Shown here piece by piece: positions 34,617-49,000 of a stretch of DNA of 64,000 nucleotides; positions within the stretch are counted from its first letter, which is position 1, and each line of letters starts with the position of its first letter. The position numbers were made by a program, and so were the translations under genes. The DNA comes from Tethya wilhelma. Taxonomy: Eukaryota > Porifera > Demospongiae > Tethyida > Tethyidae. The stretch spans positions 1,243,634 to 1,307,633 of the forward strand of contig CAXIPT010000008.1 of the NCBI GenBank assembly GCA_964030475.1, read 5' to 3'. The notes beneath the pieces are model-generated. The model saw only the letters and a list, made by a program, of their open reading frames with translations. It searched no databases and was not told the origin of the DNA.

Positions 34617-36983
34617 NACACACACACACACACCTCCGTCTCTGACATATGGAGCCATTGCTTTGGATTATCCTCAGCAGCTACGAATGTCACCAGATCA
34701 AAAGCAGTCAAACGGGTTTGACGACGTGAAGAGACAAAAATGAGGATGGGTTTGGTAGGGGAGTGTGTCCTGATGGCAGTGTAGGTAGGTTTGTTCATTG
34801 TGGCCATACGAGGACAGTAGTGTTTCCCTGGAAACCCATCAATGTGGATTTCAAGTTGAACAGGTCGGACTGCTGGGTGGAAGTTGAACAACCCATCCTA
34901 GAGGTACACATACATGAGTATATGAGTATAATACTGGTTTACTGTGTTATACAATAAATCGTACGTCAATGGGCTCATATAAGTTTCATGCATCTTGTTT
35001 TTATATTCCACAATGGCTACAAAAACTTCACGATTTACAACATGCAAAGTAAATGCTCTGGAAGTCACAATGACCCTTATCTTCTCTAGCTTGCCTGTTT
35101 TATCCCCAACCAGTTGGCGAGATCCCTGGCATTAGCGAGGGCAGTGGAGAGTCCTATGACCCTCACTGGATGCTCTGTGTGGGAGGCGATGAAGTTGGTC
35201 CGTGAGACTATCACCTCGAGGACCGGTCCCCTCTCATCTCCCAGGAGATGGATCTCATCTATGATCAGCACCCTCATCGCCTGGACGTAGGACCTGTGGT
35301 ACAAAGAAATATACTTTCTCATAATTCTGGGTGGTGACTAAACATTCTTATGCACTGAATAAGGAACTAAATAAAAAATGAGTTTGCAGCTAGAGTGCTT
35401 GCTAAAATGCATCAGCTGACAATGTGTTACCATTGTGAAGGAGATGACATGCACATGTTCACCCTCCCTCCCCCTCACCTGGTCTGCCAGCTGCGACTAA
35501 TGCCGTCCCACTTCTCAGGGGTGGTCACGATGACATCGGCTCTTTCGATGGCTCTGATGTCAGGAGCTGTGTCCCCGGTGAGCTCTACAACCCTCTTACC
35601 CAGCTTCTTCTCGAACCTAATCTTCCAATCGTCCACTCTCTCTCTCACCAGTGCCTTCAAGGGAGCAATGTAGACGGCCTTCCCTCCAGGATAGCAGTTG
35701 AACACCCTAGAAGAATATATCAAATGACAATGATAGCATTACAATCATAAGCTATAGAACAAAGTTTTTTGGTATGATAATTTGTTGCTTTTCTAATTTC
35801 CTACCAGTACTCTAATACAACACATTGTCATTGAAGTGTTAAAAACAAACAAACAAACAAGCAAACAAACAATAACATAGCTGCTATTGGTTAACAGGGT
35901 TTGAAGTGTTGCAGGCTGTCAATATAATTACAGAGGCTGACCTGAAAATGGCCAGCTCAGCAGCGATGGTCTTGCCACTACCAGTTGGGGCTCCCAGTAA
36001 CACACTGGCATCACTGTGGTAGAGAGTGTGAAAGGCCTGAGTCTGGACCGGATTGAAATACTGGAATTTAAACAACTGCTCGTAGGAAGGATTCTTGAGA
36101 GCAGAGACAGGAAGTGGGTGGAGATTGAGGAGCTTGGTGTGAGGTGGGTGGAGCTCCGGGAGGATGAGGTGCTGGAAGGAGATGGGAACAGCAGCCTGTG
36201 CTCCTAGCCATCTGTCGGAGATCACTCGGACAATGTACTGGGGAGGAAGGGGGTCAAAGATGGGAATGGTGAAGACCACGTCTTGAGGCTCACCAGCCAT
36301 AACCTGTGAACAAAACAACATTAATTTTAAGCATTTAAAACATGTATAGTAGCTATACTTAAATCTAGACATGTACAGTAGGTGTGAGTGTGTGTACACA
36401 TTGGATTGTATATATATGCATGTCTATATAGCTATGTGTGTAATATAAATTGTGTCACCATGATATCCTAGTATTGATACTAAAAATAGTAACATTACCT
36501 GTTTCTTCTGTAAAAGGAAGTATTCTGAGTGGTACATGTGGTCATTCTCAGAGTCCTCCACCCACAGCCACCAAGGTTCAGAGGTCGATCCATGGATCTT
36601 ATCGTTCCATTCAAACTCAGGAGTGATGCTCAGACACACCCTCAACACAGTGCGTGTGATTGGTTGGATGGTTGCCGCTAGCGACAGAGAGGGAAATCCC
36701 TGAACGACCTTTTGAACCACACGACCCATCTTGACGTGGTGGATCATGTGACCAATCTCCTCGGCACTCATGTCCCTCAGACGATCCAAAGACATTTTCT
36801 TGTCCGTCAACTTTTCCAGGACTTCTGGTGTCAGTCGGTCGGCAAATTGTTTGAGAGGATGTTCAAACCCCCACTGACGAAGGTCGATACACTTGCAGAG
36901 GGTGAGCATTTTAGCAGCTAGTGATGGCTGTCCTCTGCGGAGAGCAATCTCAAAGAGACCTCTCATGATACGACCAGCATTCT

Positions 36984-37016
<33 letters not shown>

Positions 37017-40000
37017 TGAGTGTGTGTGTGAGTGTGAGAGTGTGAGGTATGAGGGGGTGTGTCTGTGACTCTCCAAATGACAGCCTACCTGAGCCACATA
37101 CGACAGATCAGACACAAGTGAAAATCCTTCCACGACTCCTCTTGATATGAACGTCTGTAGGAGAATGTTCACCTTGCCGTAAGTGTTCTCAACTCCACCC
37201 TTGGCAGGCACCTGGCAGTCCGCAGCTAGGTGAATTTCTAACTCAGGTAATTCATCATCTCGTACCTAAACATGTACACGAATCATTATTCACATAATAC
37301 AAACAGTTTCGTGCATCACTGTGTGAATAAATGTATCTGTGACTCAGCATACATCTATGCACATCTATGTTATCTATATATGTATGTATGTATGTATGTA
37401 TGCAATTATCAGTGAAGACAACGTTCTTTAGCTAGGCCCACCTTGACTTGTTCAAACTCTTCTGATTTTGAGACCATAGCTAGAATGTCACTTTCATTCA
37501 TGTGAATCTTTGTCAGCTCGTTGAAAGTCTAGAAGAGAGAGGGTAGAATATCATGATCACCGCACATGATCTATACACAGAAAAATTATTGCGGTTTACA
37601 AGATTGTCATTAGAAAACTCTCAAAGGTTTGAATTACTAGCCAAGTCCCTCAGAGATGGCATAAACAGAATCTACAGCTCCTGTATCACACGACAGTTTG
37701 TAGATTCACAAAAAACTTGATATACTGTATCAGTTTTCTCCTGTTTTCGCTAAAGTACCCCACCCATGTACGCAAAAATTATTCAACAAAATTTTCCACG
37801 AAAATTTTTCTCACTTGACAAAGTTGTAAGCAAGCCTTAAATCCTATTGAACACGAAGTGTTAACAAAGAGAAACGAGCTCTGAGTCAATCATGTCTCTC
37901 TTCAGCTACTTTTCTAAGATTGATGAGCGGTACCGAGTGTCCATCTTGAAACTGGTAGCCATTGCCAAACAACCCACACTAGCACTAAAGCTTCAATAGT
38001 CTTGTGGGTGCAGTCAACTGTAACTGTACTTTGTGTACGTGTAGCAAAGTATAGCAAGCACTTACGGTAGAGCCATCCGTTAACTGCGAAATTTATTCAA
38101 TCATAGATATTATATTACATGGCCACGTAATATAATATTATTCTATGATTCAACGAAATGTTTGTGGAACACTATCTGCGAAATTTAAAGGAACTGTGTC
38201 ACTATAATTATAAGCGGTGTTTTATTGCTAAAAATAAAAATAATGACGTTTTGTGACGTTTTTTGTTGATACGCGGGTACCACGTCCGGGAACGTTTGCA
38301 TACTACTCCGTGTATTGCGCATTTTGCTTTTACTCGCGTAATAGTACTACGTGTTCAGCTGTTATTACAAGCCTAAGTAGCTCGCGTAATGCGCACTTAA
38401 TACTGTAAGGTTTCTGTTTACAACCCATTTATAGTAACAAAACACCGCTTATATAGTGACACAGTTCCTTTAAGACTAGCACAAATTAAGTCCCATATGA
38501 TATTCCCGAGATATTAAAGCTTGTATGATATAAAGGAACTTGTATGGCAGTCAAAAAGTTGATTACAGATAATAATCTTTGTTACTCAATTAATTCCTAG
38601 CTTAGACACTGCAGAGATATAATAAAAAATAGCCACTGACTAGCTAGCATAAGAAATAATAATTTGATGAAGATGATCAAGAAGAATTGGTGTATAAGAG
38701 GAACATTTCTACTGCTGTTGTTCAATGCCATTCAAGGCAATAGTGCCAACAAGCATTCAGCAGAAAGATGGAACAACCAAATTTCTACTCTAGTTGAGGG
38801 TCCCAAAGGTACTTGTCTGTGTAATGACACCAACTTGAACACATTGCACACACCAGATCTATTGCGGTGTTTTAATGGTGTAGTGTCTCTACCATATTGC
38901 TACTGTATGTCATATAACAAGATATCAAACACTACTGTTCTGGGCTACTGTGCTGCCAGATGCTATAATAGCCGGCCAAACAGTGTTGAATGAAAAATAT
39001 TCACTGGAGTACAGAGGTATCACCCTGTCATCAACAGTAACAATGTATCAGATTTTAACAATGAAGGTTGCAAAAGTCTTCAAATGAATCGAACTGGTCA
39101 GATCATGTGTGGCAGCTGTGTGAAGGGATTTGCTCCTCCTGTCTACTCTTACAGCTTGGCCTGTGTGGAGTGTTCAGACTATGAATACAACTGGTTGAAG
39201 TATATAGCAGTTGCTTATCTTCCCCTGACTCTATTCTTCATCATTGTAATGATATTCAGAATATCTGCAACTTCTGGTGCAATGAATGAATGGGTTCGTC
39301 TTAACCAGCCAGATAGTGACATCACGTGCCTTGTTCCGACAATATTTTTCACTAAAATCAAGATTTATTAGGTATAAAGGACTACAAGCTGTGGCAAGTT
39401 TTCTTGGAATATGGAACCTAGACTTTTTTCGAATGGTCTACACTCCATTTTGTGTCCATCCTAACATGTCTGCTCTTCAGACTACAGCTCTTGACTATGC
39501 AGTAGCCTTGTACCCACTAGTTCTGATAGTCATTACATACATGTTCTCTAGTCTTCACTATAGTTACTCACTGATAGTGCGTCTATGGAAACCATTTTAC
39601 ATGTGCTTGAGATTCGTAAGAAAGAAGTGGGATATAAAAGATTCTCTTATTGGAGCTTTTGTTACATTCATTCTCCTTTCTTATGTGAAGATTTTAAATG
39701 TTTCACTGGATCTTCTGATGCCAGTCACTTTGTATGACATCTGTGGAAATTCCTTGGATAAACTTTATCTTCAAATAGATGGAACAGTCGAGTACTTTGG
39801 AAAAGAGCATCTCCCTTATGCTATTTTAGCTCTGGTAATGGTCACTATATTCAACATCCTTCCTCTAATAATACTTAGCCTCTTCCCTTGTCGATGTTTT
39901 CAGCGGTGCATGAACTATTTTCAAATTCAACGAGAGACTCTGAGGGAGTTTGTGCAAGTGTTCAATGGTGAATTCAAACACCAACCTCGAGACTACAGAT

Positions 40001-43000
40001 ACTTTGCAGCATACTATCTTTTACTTAGAATTGTGAACATATTTCTGTTGGTGAATCCTATTGGCCCAGGGGTTGTATTCTTTCCACTGGGAGTCTTTCT
40101 CTTTGCTGCATCAGCACTTCTAGTGGGGTTTCTTAAGCCATACAAGACACAGTTTCACAATGCTCTCGATGCACTTCTTGCTTTTGTAATAGCAATAGCA
40201 TTTCTCGGGCCACCTGCCAAACTTTTAGAAATGAGTTTTGCTTCTTTAAAGTTTCCGTATTTCCAAGTCTCTGAAATCGCATGGACAGTGTTCATATGCA
40301 TACAGCCTCTCTATGGGGTTGGCATACTACTGTACAGCTTCCTTCCAATTACACAATTGAAGCCAAAGATTGCATTGGTCTGGACGCAAATAAAATTTTT
40401 TATTATATCACGTGCAACTGATGAATCAGACTCAGAAGATATTGCGCCACCTTCATCATTTGGACTAGGAGACATGGATAAGTATACCCCTTTAATTCTT
40501 CCAAAAACAGTTACTATTGAAGACATAACTAAATAGTGATAGTTGTATAGTATTATATATATTATACAGTCAGTGTAAAATGCATACATGTATATAGTCT
40601 TATAGTTCAAACATAAAAAATGACTTTGTAACACGTTGAAACTTCAAATCTGTAATTATTTAGAATCCAACAAAAGTATATATCATAACAGCTATATATG
40701 TATAAAAGTATCACAACAAGTCAGATATAATAACACAGTCACCGACAGCTTTATTTGGACAAAATGATACGCCAGCTAGCTTCTATGGAAGTGTTCACGA
40801 TGAATTACTAGCAGCTGGTACAACACGGTTTGGCTTCCTTGCTAGAATTGATGCTAATCCTCTCAATTTTGTTTTGAGTAATTCTCTGACTTTCTTGTGA
40901 ACAAAGCAAATCAGCAGTAAATATATGGAGTAAGTGAGCTCAATTGTGTAGAACAGGCTCCAAGGGAGGACAGGTGGGATGTCTCCAAGAGACCCAGCAC
41001 TACCATGACTCACCAGGGGAAAGAGACGGAAACTCACAACAGACAAGGTGATTAAGATCATTATGAGAAGAACGGATTTAACCACATTTCCATTTTCAAT
41101 GGTATTCTTCTTCACATACTTGTAGGAGAGAGTGGAGAACAGTAGGACGGTAAAGACAGATGGAAAAACAAGAAGGAAGATGAAGAAAAAACCCATAATG
41201 AAAATAATCTTGGATCCTAGACCATCTTCTTCATATCCACAATGAGGACCCCAGATTAGAAAAGTCTCCCCAGAAAAGTCATGGCCGGAAACAGCAAAAA
41301 CAAATATCGAAAGTAATCCAATGGTAACTCCTATTAGAACTGAAACTATCATCATAAATATAGTTAGTTTGAGCATGTTCCTCTTGTAGCCTTTGATTGT
41401 CATGTACTGTATGATTGAGAAGAAAGCTGTAGCCACCAACATTGTAAGGTGACCAAATATTTGACACGTCCAGGACAATCTTGATGTGAAAACGTTTGAA
41501 CACCCTCCAAGGGTTGGTAGATTTGTGATAAGACTGATGTCAATGAGTAGGCCATAGGTGGAAGGTGCTGTGGTACAGAGAGCACAGATGAAGATGAGCA
41601 TCAGTGTGTTGGGGTCCTTGGACTTGTTGAAGTGAGGGACCAGTACAGCCAGCAGAGGTGGACCGAAAGCAACACAAGGGAGTATCACCAAGATGATGTG
41701 AGCAACTCCAGCTGCAATATATCCTGAGGCAGGAACTTCATCAAATACACTGCTGTTAGTAATATTGTCCTCCATTGATAACTTTGTGACAATTGTATTT
41801 CAAAACTAATCTGTAATATGATATACTTGTAAGCTAGCTTTATTTAAAGATACGCATGTATAGATAGACACAAATTTTAAGCTGGTTATACATATAATTA
41901 TACTAAAATAATATTATAAAACTGAAAGAATACAGTATACTTATATAGACACAAAGCAAAGATGCCTGCTTTATCAGTCAAACTTAATAATTTGTATACC
42001 ACATTATTGTATAATACCAATATAGCACGTCCATGGCCTGATGCATGCAGCACAAGATGCAAGTTAGTGCCATGTATAAAATCATGTAACCATGCATCAA
42101 GGGGTATTTACAACTGTAGCATGAATTTAGTACTAAAGCCTGCATGCATGCATGCATATGGTTTATTGTCAGGTATTATATAATATAGCACGAAGGTTAT
42201 ATATACCCTTAGGCTTGTATCAAAGCTGACTCCTTTGGCCTTTCACTCATGGAAAGGAAGGTGAGAGGGGAGAGAAAGTGGGTACGAGGCTTTTTGAGGA
42301 GAAAGGAGCCTGGGTATGAGCTAGGTTAGGCTTATGAATGTTGAATGTTGTACGTTGAGAATAATGAGAAGAAGGATATACATGATTTAGCACTCGTATT
42401 GACGAGTGCACTTCTGATACCATATAGCTAGAAATTGAGGAGTATAAATTTTGCGGTTTTCTTGGATCGAAATGTAATCTTTGAAAATTTTACTCACAAA
42501 TTTTTTGTCAATTACGTAAGTATGGTGGTATGTACTTACATACAATTTTGTGCACGTGAGTTTTGCCGGATTTCTAGAGATTTTTTCGCCTGCATTCACT
42601 ACTTGTGCATGCTCAATGTATATAATAGTATACACGAGTGACGACCTTTGCCGAAAAATGGAGCTAAGCTTCAACAATTTGGTAAAGGGTACCGAATAAT
42701 AAGAGGTGCCAAAATTTAGAAGATATACGGTATTACAAAAAAATTTCGCAAAACTTTTGCAATCTATAATAATTATGGTTAAAGATCATAATTTTCAAAA
42801 AACCCTCTATCATGAAGTTATAGTTTGATACTGCAAAGAAAGATTTCCGCAAACTATTTGATGTATGCACACACAGTACCAGGTGCAAGTTACTGCCATG
42901 TGTCCCACTATAGTGTACCAAGTTCTTTGAGTTCCAATTCACAACTGAAGTATTACGCTTATGAATATTCCCTTATACAGTTTACCACAGCTCCATGCAA

Positions 43001-46000
43001 ATTTTCATAGCACAATATTCTTTCAAACCAAACTTCAAAAAGCTACAGATAATTATTCCCAGTACGGTAGTACTGGGTACATAGGAATGGCACGGATGGC
43101 CCATTAGCGCAATACAAATATTCACGCGAATAACTCTGCAAAAACTGAGCGCTTACCACTAAAAGGCTTCTCAAGCTACTATTTAGCTCATTCTCTTTCC
43201 AACAAGCCCAAAACATGGCCTAAAACCATCGCTAAAGTACCAAACTAAAATATGCCAAACCTCCAATTTTCTCCATCTTCTTCTTCTTCTTCTTCTTCTT
43301 CTTCTTCTATCATGGCTCAACTTTTCTCAAAGACTGTTCACTTTCAGAAGCTGATTCTTGAACGAATAAACTTGGTATCTTTGTCTTCACGTGCTTTTGG
43401 TATCGTTTTTTTGTGTCTCTCGTTAGGTGGCTAGATACATGGCGAAAAGCGCCTTCTCCGTATGGCAGCCATTCATTTCTACACTCATGCATAATTCATT
43501 AGCTACTTGAACATTTCAAAGTGACGACCCTTTTCCAGATATAAGTGTGCGTTATTTGGAATCTGAATATTCGCTGCCTGCCTGCTTTACCTGAAGATTT
43601 CTGGTTGTGCTGAGCTCTCTGTAATCTTTCAGTCTTCAATATTTAGGAGGTGAATAGACTACTTTAATGTTACACTTATTATGTTGTTGTTGTCATTATA
43701 AGAAAATGAGTAAAGCTAGTAAATTTTGTTAGATACACTCCAGCCCGGTGCTGAGATGCTTCACTTTACTGATAGCATAGCTACCAGTAGATTATACAAG
43801 CTATAATATTCATGCTGATATATAGAGTACAAGTAACTACCGTATATATACACACAAACTCGAGCTCAAATGTGATTCATAGAATTATGAAAAAATGAGA
43901 ACAAACAAGTAAAAAAAACAACATTGGAAATGTAATGATACATAGGAATGGCCAAATCGTAAAAAGAAAGCAAACAAGATGGAATGGCTGNATGGCAAAA
44001 ATTTGAACCATTACATTTAACTTGATAAAATCTGATATTCAAGTACAGATCACTCTTTAAAGCATTTATTAATAATAACTTTATAACAATTAGCTATGAG
44101 GGCAATCAAAACTGAAAATGAAGTAGTCATGTGCCGAAATTGAGACCATTCCTTGTTCCAATACTTTTTACAGCACTGCCCATTCCTACACTTCTTATTT
44201 TTTAAAAAATTTTTACTACTTGTATTAAGTCAGACTGTCTTTATAGTTTGTAACTTATTGGCTAGTCAGTTAAACCCTCTTGACCATGCATCAACACAAT
44301 TAACCGCCTAAAAAGCAAGAATAATGATTGAAAATGCAATAGAAACAATATTATATTTGACTTTTTAGAACATACACATACATAATTTTTTATTGCCATG
44401 TCACACAATGCAGAAGACCAGGACTTATAACAAAACCAGCTCTAGAAACATATGGCTAAGTATAATTTAAATAATCGTATACAATAATTAAGGCAAAGCG
44501 GGGCAATTCCGAACACGGGGGTAATTTCGATGTCGTAGTGCTAGCTAATTTCTCTACTATGAACGCTGTCCAAATTATGCTTTTCTTGAACTGCAGATCT
44601 GGTAGGTTCTGTTGATAGAAAAAAGTCACCGCTGAATAGCGTTTATAGCAGAGAAATAAGCAGATCGAAATTACCCCGCCCCGTCGAAATTGCCCCGCCT
44701 TACCTTATGCATAATTTTCAGTGTAACTTTACACCTTGTACATCAGACATGGAGAGTGGTCACTTTATTCCACATCAGTTCACAGTTTTATGAAGTAATG
44801 TGATACTCCTTTTAACATTCACTCAGTGATGGTTAGATACATGGGTCAGTGTCAGTGAGGTGATCGAGGTTCTGCGCCAGGCACGTCTCAAGGTTTAACT
44901 TCTAGACAGTCAGCTAGCTGAGAGATAACGAGAACTACAGCTTTCCACTGGTGATCCTGGGATCGTTGCTTCCTCTCAATAAAGGACTTCAGGCGTTCTC
45001 TTAGATACTTCTAGTTAAACTTTTGAAGGAGCAAGGTTGAGTGTCAGTGACGGAGGGCCGGGCACGTCCATGCAGGTTTTACTTCTAAACAATCAGCTAG
45101 CTGAGAGATAAAGAGAACTATACAGCTTTCCACTGGTGATCCTGGGATCGTTGCTTCCTCTCAATAAAGGACTTCAGGTGTTCCGGCTTGGTGAAGGAGG
45201 TTGTCGGAGTTCAAGTATAAATTTTTTCGGAGTCGATTCCGGGAACTCTTTACTTAATATAGCCCCGTTGGCGTTGGTCCTCTGAGATTTCCATATCAGC
45301 TGAATGAGAGTTAACTGTATTTTTTTCCCTTTCCAGGAGAGGGGCTATCTACCTTTGGCTGTGCCACTCAGCGAGTTAGCTACAGGCAAAAGGGTGCAGG
45401 GTACGTGTACTTAAAATTTGTTCACGTGATGATTCACATGACGTTTACCTGTACGAAAAGCAGTTCGCAAATTGGTCATCATATGTGTTGAAAATGAGGA
45501 TAGTAGTAAAAAGCACGAAGAAATTGAAGGAGCTGCAGACAAAGCAAGTCCTGATCATGAGGAACGAATATTTACACCACCATCACCGGTAAGTTGATGA
45601 AAGCTATATAAATCTAGCTGATATTTTCGAACCCATATAGCTATAGGGTATAATATTATGACACAAGTCTATAGCTATAATTATACATACATGGTATACA
45701 GTATACAACCGGTTAAAATTAATGATAATGATTATGTATGATCCATGAATCACTGTCGAATCACTAAATTTAAAACCAAGTTGTGTCACCCCAGCAATTA
45801 TTCATTATTGAGATAATTAATAAAAGAGAGAAAACTTATTAGTTTATCAGCAAAACAATTTATATTGTAGTCTGCATAAATAGTCAGACCTTTCACACTG
45901 CATCATAATATTATCTATATACACAGGTGCTTGGGGTCTATATAGTAAATGACGATACACAAGTTAACTATACATACTGTGAGGTGTCACACACATAAAA

Positions 46001-49000
46001 GGAGAGTGCTATTTTGCTTACCATCACTGTGTCAAATCAGCAAAACTGTGCCAAAAAAGCCTGATTTAGCATGTTTTGTGCTGATTGACAACAAAATTCA
46101 GCACGATTTTATGTTAAATCATTATTTTTTGCCTAATAGCACATCAAAACAGCACAATTTTCTGAGAGAATTAGACAAAATAGCACAATTGTGCTATTTT
46201 GTGCTATTTTAGCACAACCTATGCTAAATTATGAATACTTATGAGCATTCATTTGAATATCAGATCATAACTGAGCATGCCCAGTAGCTCATTTTTGAAC
46301 TTAGCTGAGCAGCTGCTGGGAAAAATTTTGAGAGACACTGAAAGACTGGTTTAAGAAGCGTAAAATGAAAAAAGAATGGCTAGAAGAACTTATTTTTAGA
46401 AAAGGAAGAATGCCTGCTACCCAAAGTTCCATGTTTGAGGTACCTGAATTAACTATTCATTTTGTCAGTATGGGTTACCAGCTAGCTATGGTAATTTTAC
46501 CACACACAGCTGCAGTTTGCCCATTGATTGAACTTCAAAGTGATATCCTCACAAGATATATTTGAGGTAAAAAAAATATAGGTTGTCTTCCATAGTATTG
46601 TATGATGTAGCTGTACCCCATACAGGCATGGCAGCTGTCCCCTGTTTGCTTCAAATCATTTTGCTACTTAGTGACAACAACAGCCTGTTCACCCACAAGT
46701 ACAGTACTTTCAAACTAAGTTGTGTGCTCCCTTCGATTTGCACTATAGGTAAGCAAGTTTGTGTGTTGTGTGAGCATTTTTTAGTGTGTATAGTCACATG
46801 TATGTGTCATGTACTTTGTGTGCTAAATTACAATAGCCTTTTGTAGCCCTTTTGTGACGTAGATCAAAGTGCCGACAGTGCGTATATATGTGATATTGCA
46901 CGGTACATGTGGTTAGGGCGTATATCACTGATATTGCACTGTGGTTTGTGTACTGCGGTTACTTAGGGTATAGCATTTCTCTAGCTATATAGCTAGCTAT
47001 CAAACTGCTACAGTCGTATGTATACAAGAATACTCACCACACTGGAGTCAAGCTTCAGTTGAGAAAGACTTGGTGATGAACACAGACTAAATCCGATTGC
47101 CATTTTGTTTGTTAACTCACTGGTGGACTTTCAAATTTCTCGTTGCTTTTTTTGAAAAGAAAAGGCTCCAGCTAGTCTAGCTAGCCTGCCAAGAAACTCC
47201 ATAGCTATATAGCTACAGATTTGTAGTTGCTTGTATCGTACTAGCCTAGACTAGCTAGTCAAATTTCAACAAACCATGCTTCAATCCAGCGTTCTTCTGG
47301 TAATCGAGGGTTCTCATTTTCAAACTGGTTTAATTGTAAATTATAGTAGCTAGCCTGTAAACGACTAGCTAGCATATAGCTAGCAATGAAGTCGCGATAT
47401 CTACTGCTTTCTGTGGGCTACAAATCAGTTATTACACGTCTTTCCGTGTGTATGGAATAATGCCCTTGTGCAGTAATATACTTCCATACACACAGAAAGA
47501 TGTGTATAATAATAACTATAACACAATATTATTATCTCTTTTTATATAATTGTACAGCTTGTCAATGGTGGTCTTTTGCATCAAGAGAAACTTTACTGGA
47601 ACTGATTTAAACCATACTGAAAGCATTGGCAATAACTGTCAAAATCAGACAACCTGACTATGTCAAGATCAAGGTTCATTGTTAACATATGTCATGATGT
47701 AATAATCTTCAATTATTTCTCACTGTATACTCATTGTATCACAGTTACATGTACACCCTTGATTTTTGTCATCAAGTAATTTTTCTTAGTTGTAAATTTG
47801 AAAAAAAAAACTATTTTTAAGTTAGGTAAATTTATAGTATTGTGGGGGCATTGGAAACAGTGAAACTTTTAGCACAGCACAATTCAGCACAATTTTGGGC
47901 TTAGCACTCTCAAATCGGCACGCTTTTGGGCTTAACACACTAAAATCAGCACGTGTGTAGTTGTGCTAAAACTGGAGACATTTAGATAACACATTTTGTG
48001 TGTCAATTTAGCACTCTCATTTTATGTGTGCACGTATTGACAGGATTTTTGTTGACCATCAGTCGAATTTAGTTGATATTTAACTACCTTCTATGGAACA
48101 GACTGTTGAATTTTTTGACCATAAGTGCTGCACGATGTTTGTTGTTGAATAGATTAACAAGATCCAGAAAATTTTTTATCAACTGAGTGTCTAGAGAGCC
48201 GGTGTCTGTATTTTTTTCTGTATTGCCAGATTATATATTATCCAGATTTACTGGCATGGGACTAGAGTGCCGGCTCCACTATAACTACAATATAATTATT
48301 TAGCTTAGTATTAGGCATAGACATAATTTGGTGGCTGAAAATTCTCAAGCATAATGTGGAAATATAGGTATAATTTTCTCTTAGATTTAGTAATGGTCAT
48401 CACTATTATTGTAGAAAGATTGCCTTTTGTTACTATAAAATTCTTTTTCTTGAACACACTTTGAGGACTACATCACCGACAGTGACCTACTGCATCACTT
48501 ATGCTACTGCACAGCAACAAAAATTCATCTAGCTATGCCTTTAGATTTTACGTATTCAGTAAGAAAGTTTTGAGCATTATAGATGATCTGCTGAGCCGGC
48601 AGTGAGTATATTGGGCAATTTTTTGGCATGAATAATTCGAGATATGAAAAGCATAATTTATCAAATCCTATAGTACTTAGTATACAGACCCATGCAGCTC
48701 TCTAGACTCTGCCTTTTTTCCCAAAGTTTATAGATTTTATATAGGATTAGGCGGCCTAAGCTACAGTCAGTGACACTTCTAAATTAAATTATTTTAGGTC
48801 TGTATAAGCTAGCTTAGGCCTAATCACTGAAGCTTAGGCCTAATCAAGAAGCTCAGATCTAAGCTTTGAAAACTATTTGAAATTTCAGAATTGGAGAAAA
48901 TATTCTTCGGATCTTATTTGATCTTGCTTATATTCTTTCACGATATACTTTCAACATCAATGGGTATACCAACCAAAACTACTACTTTCAAGCATGCATA

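Noticed and set aside
34482..34743. Plus-strand ORFs of His/Thr repeats
   Set aside because: Translation of the (AC)n array plus antisense of an ASCC3 exon.
40795..41775. Assigning the 7TM gene to a named GPCR class
   Set aside because: Topology and Cys positions fit, but the DRY and NPxxY-type signatures are not clear enough.
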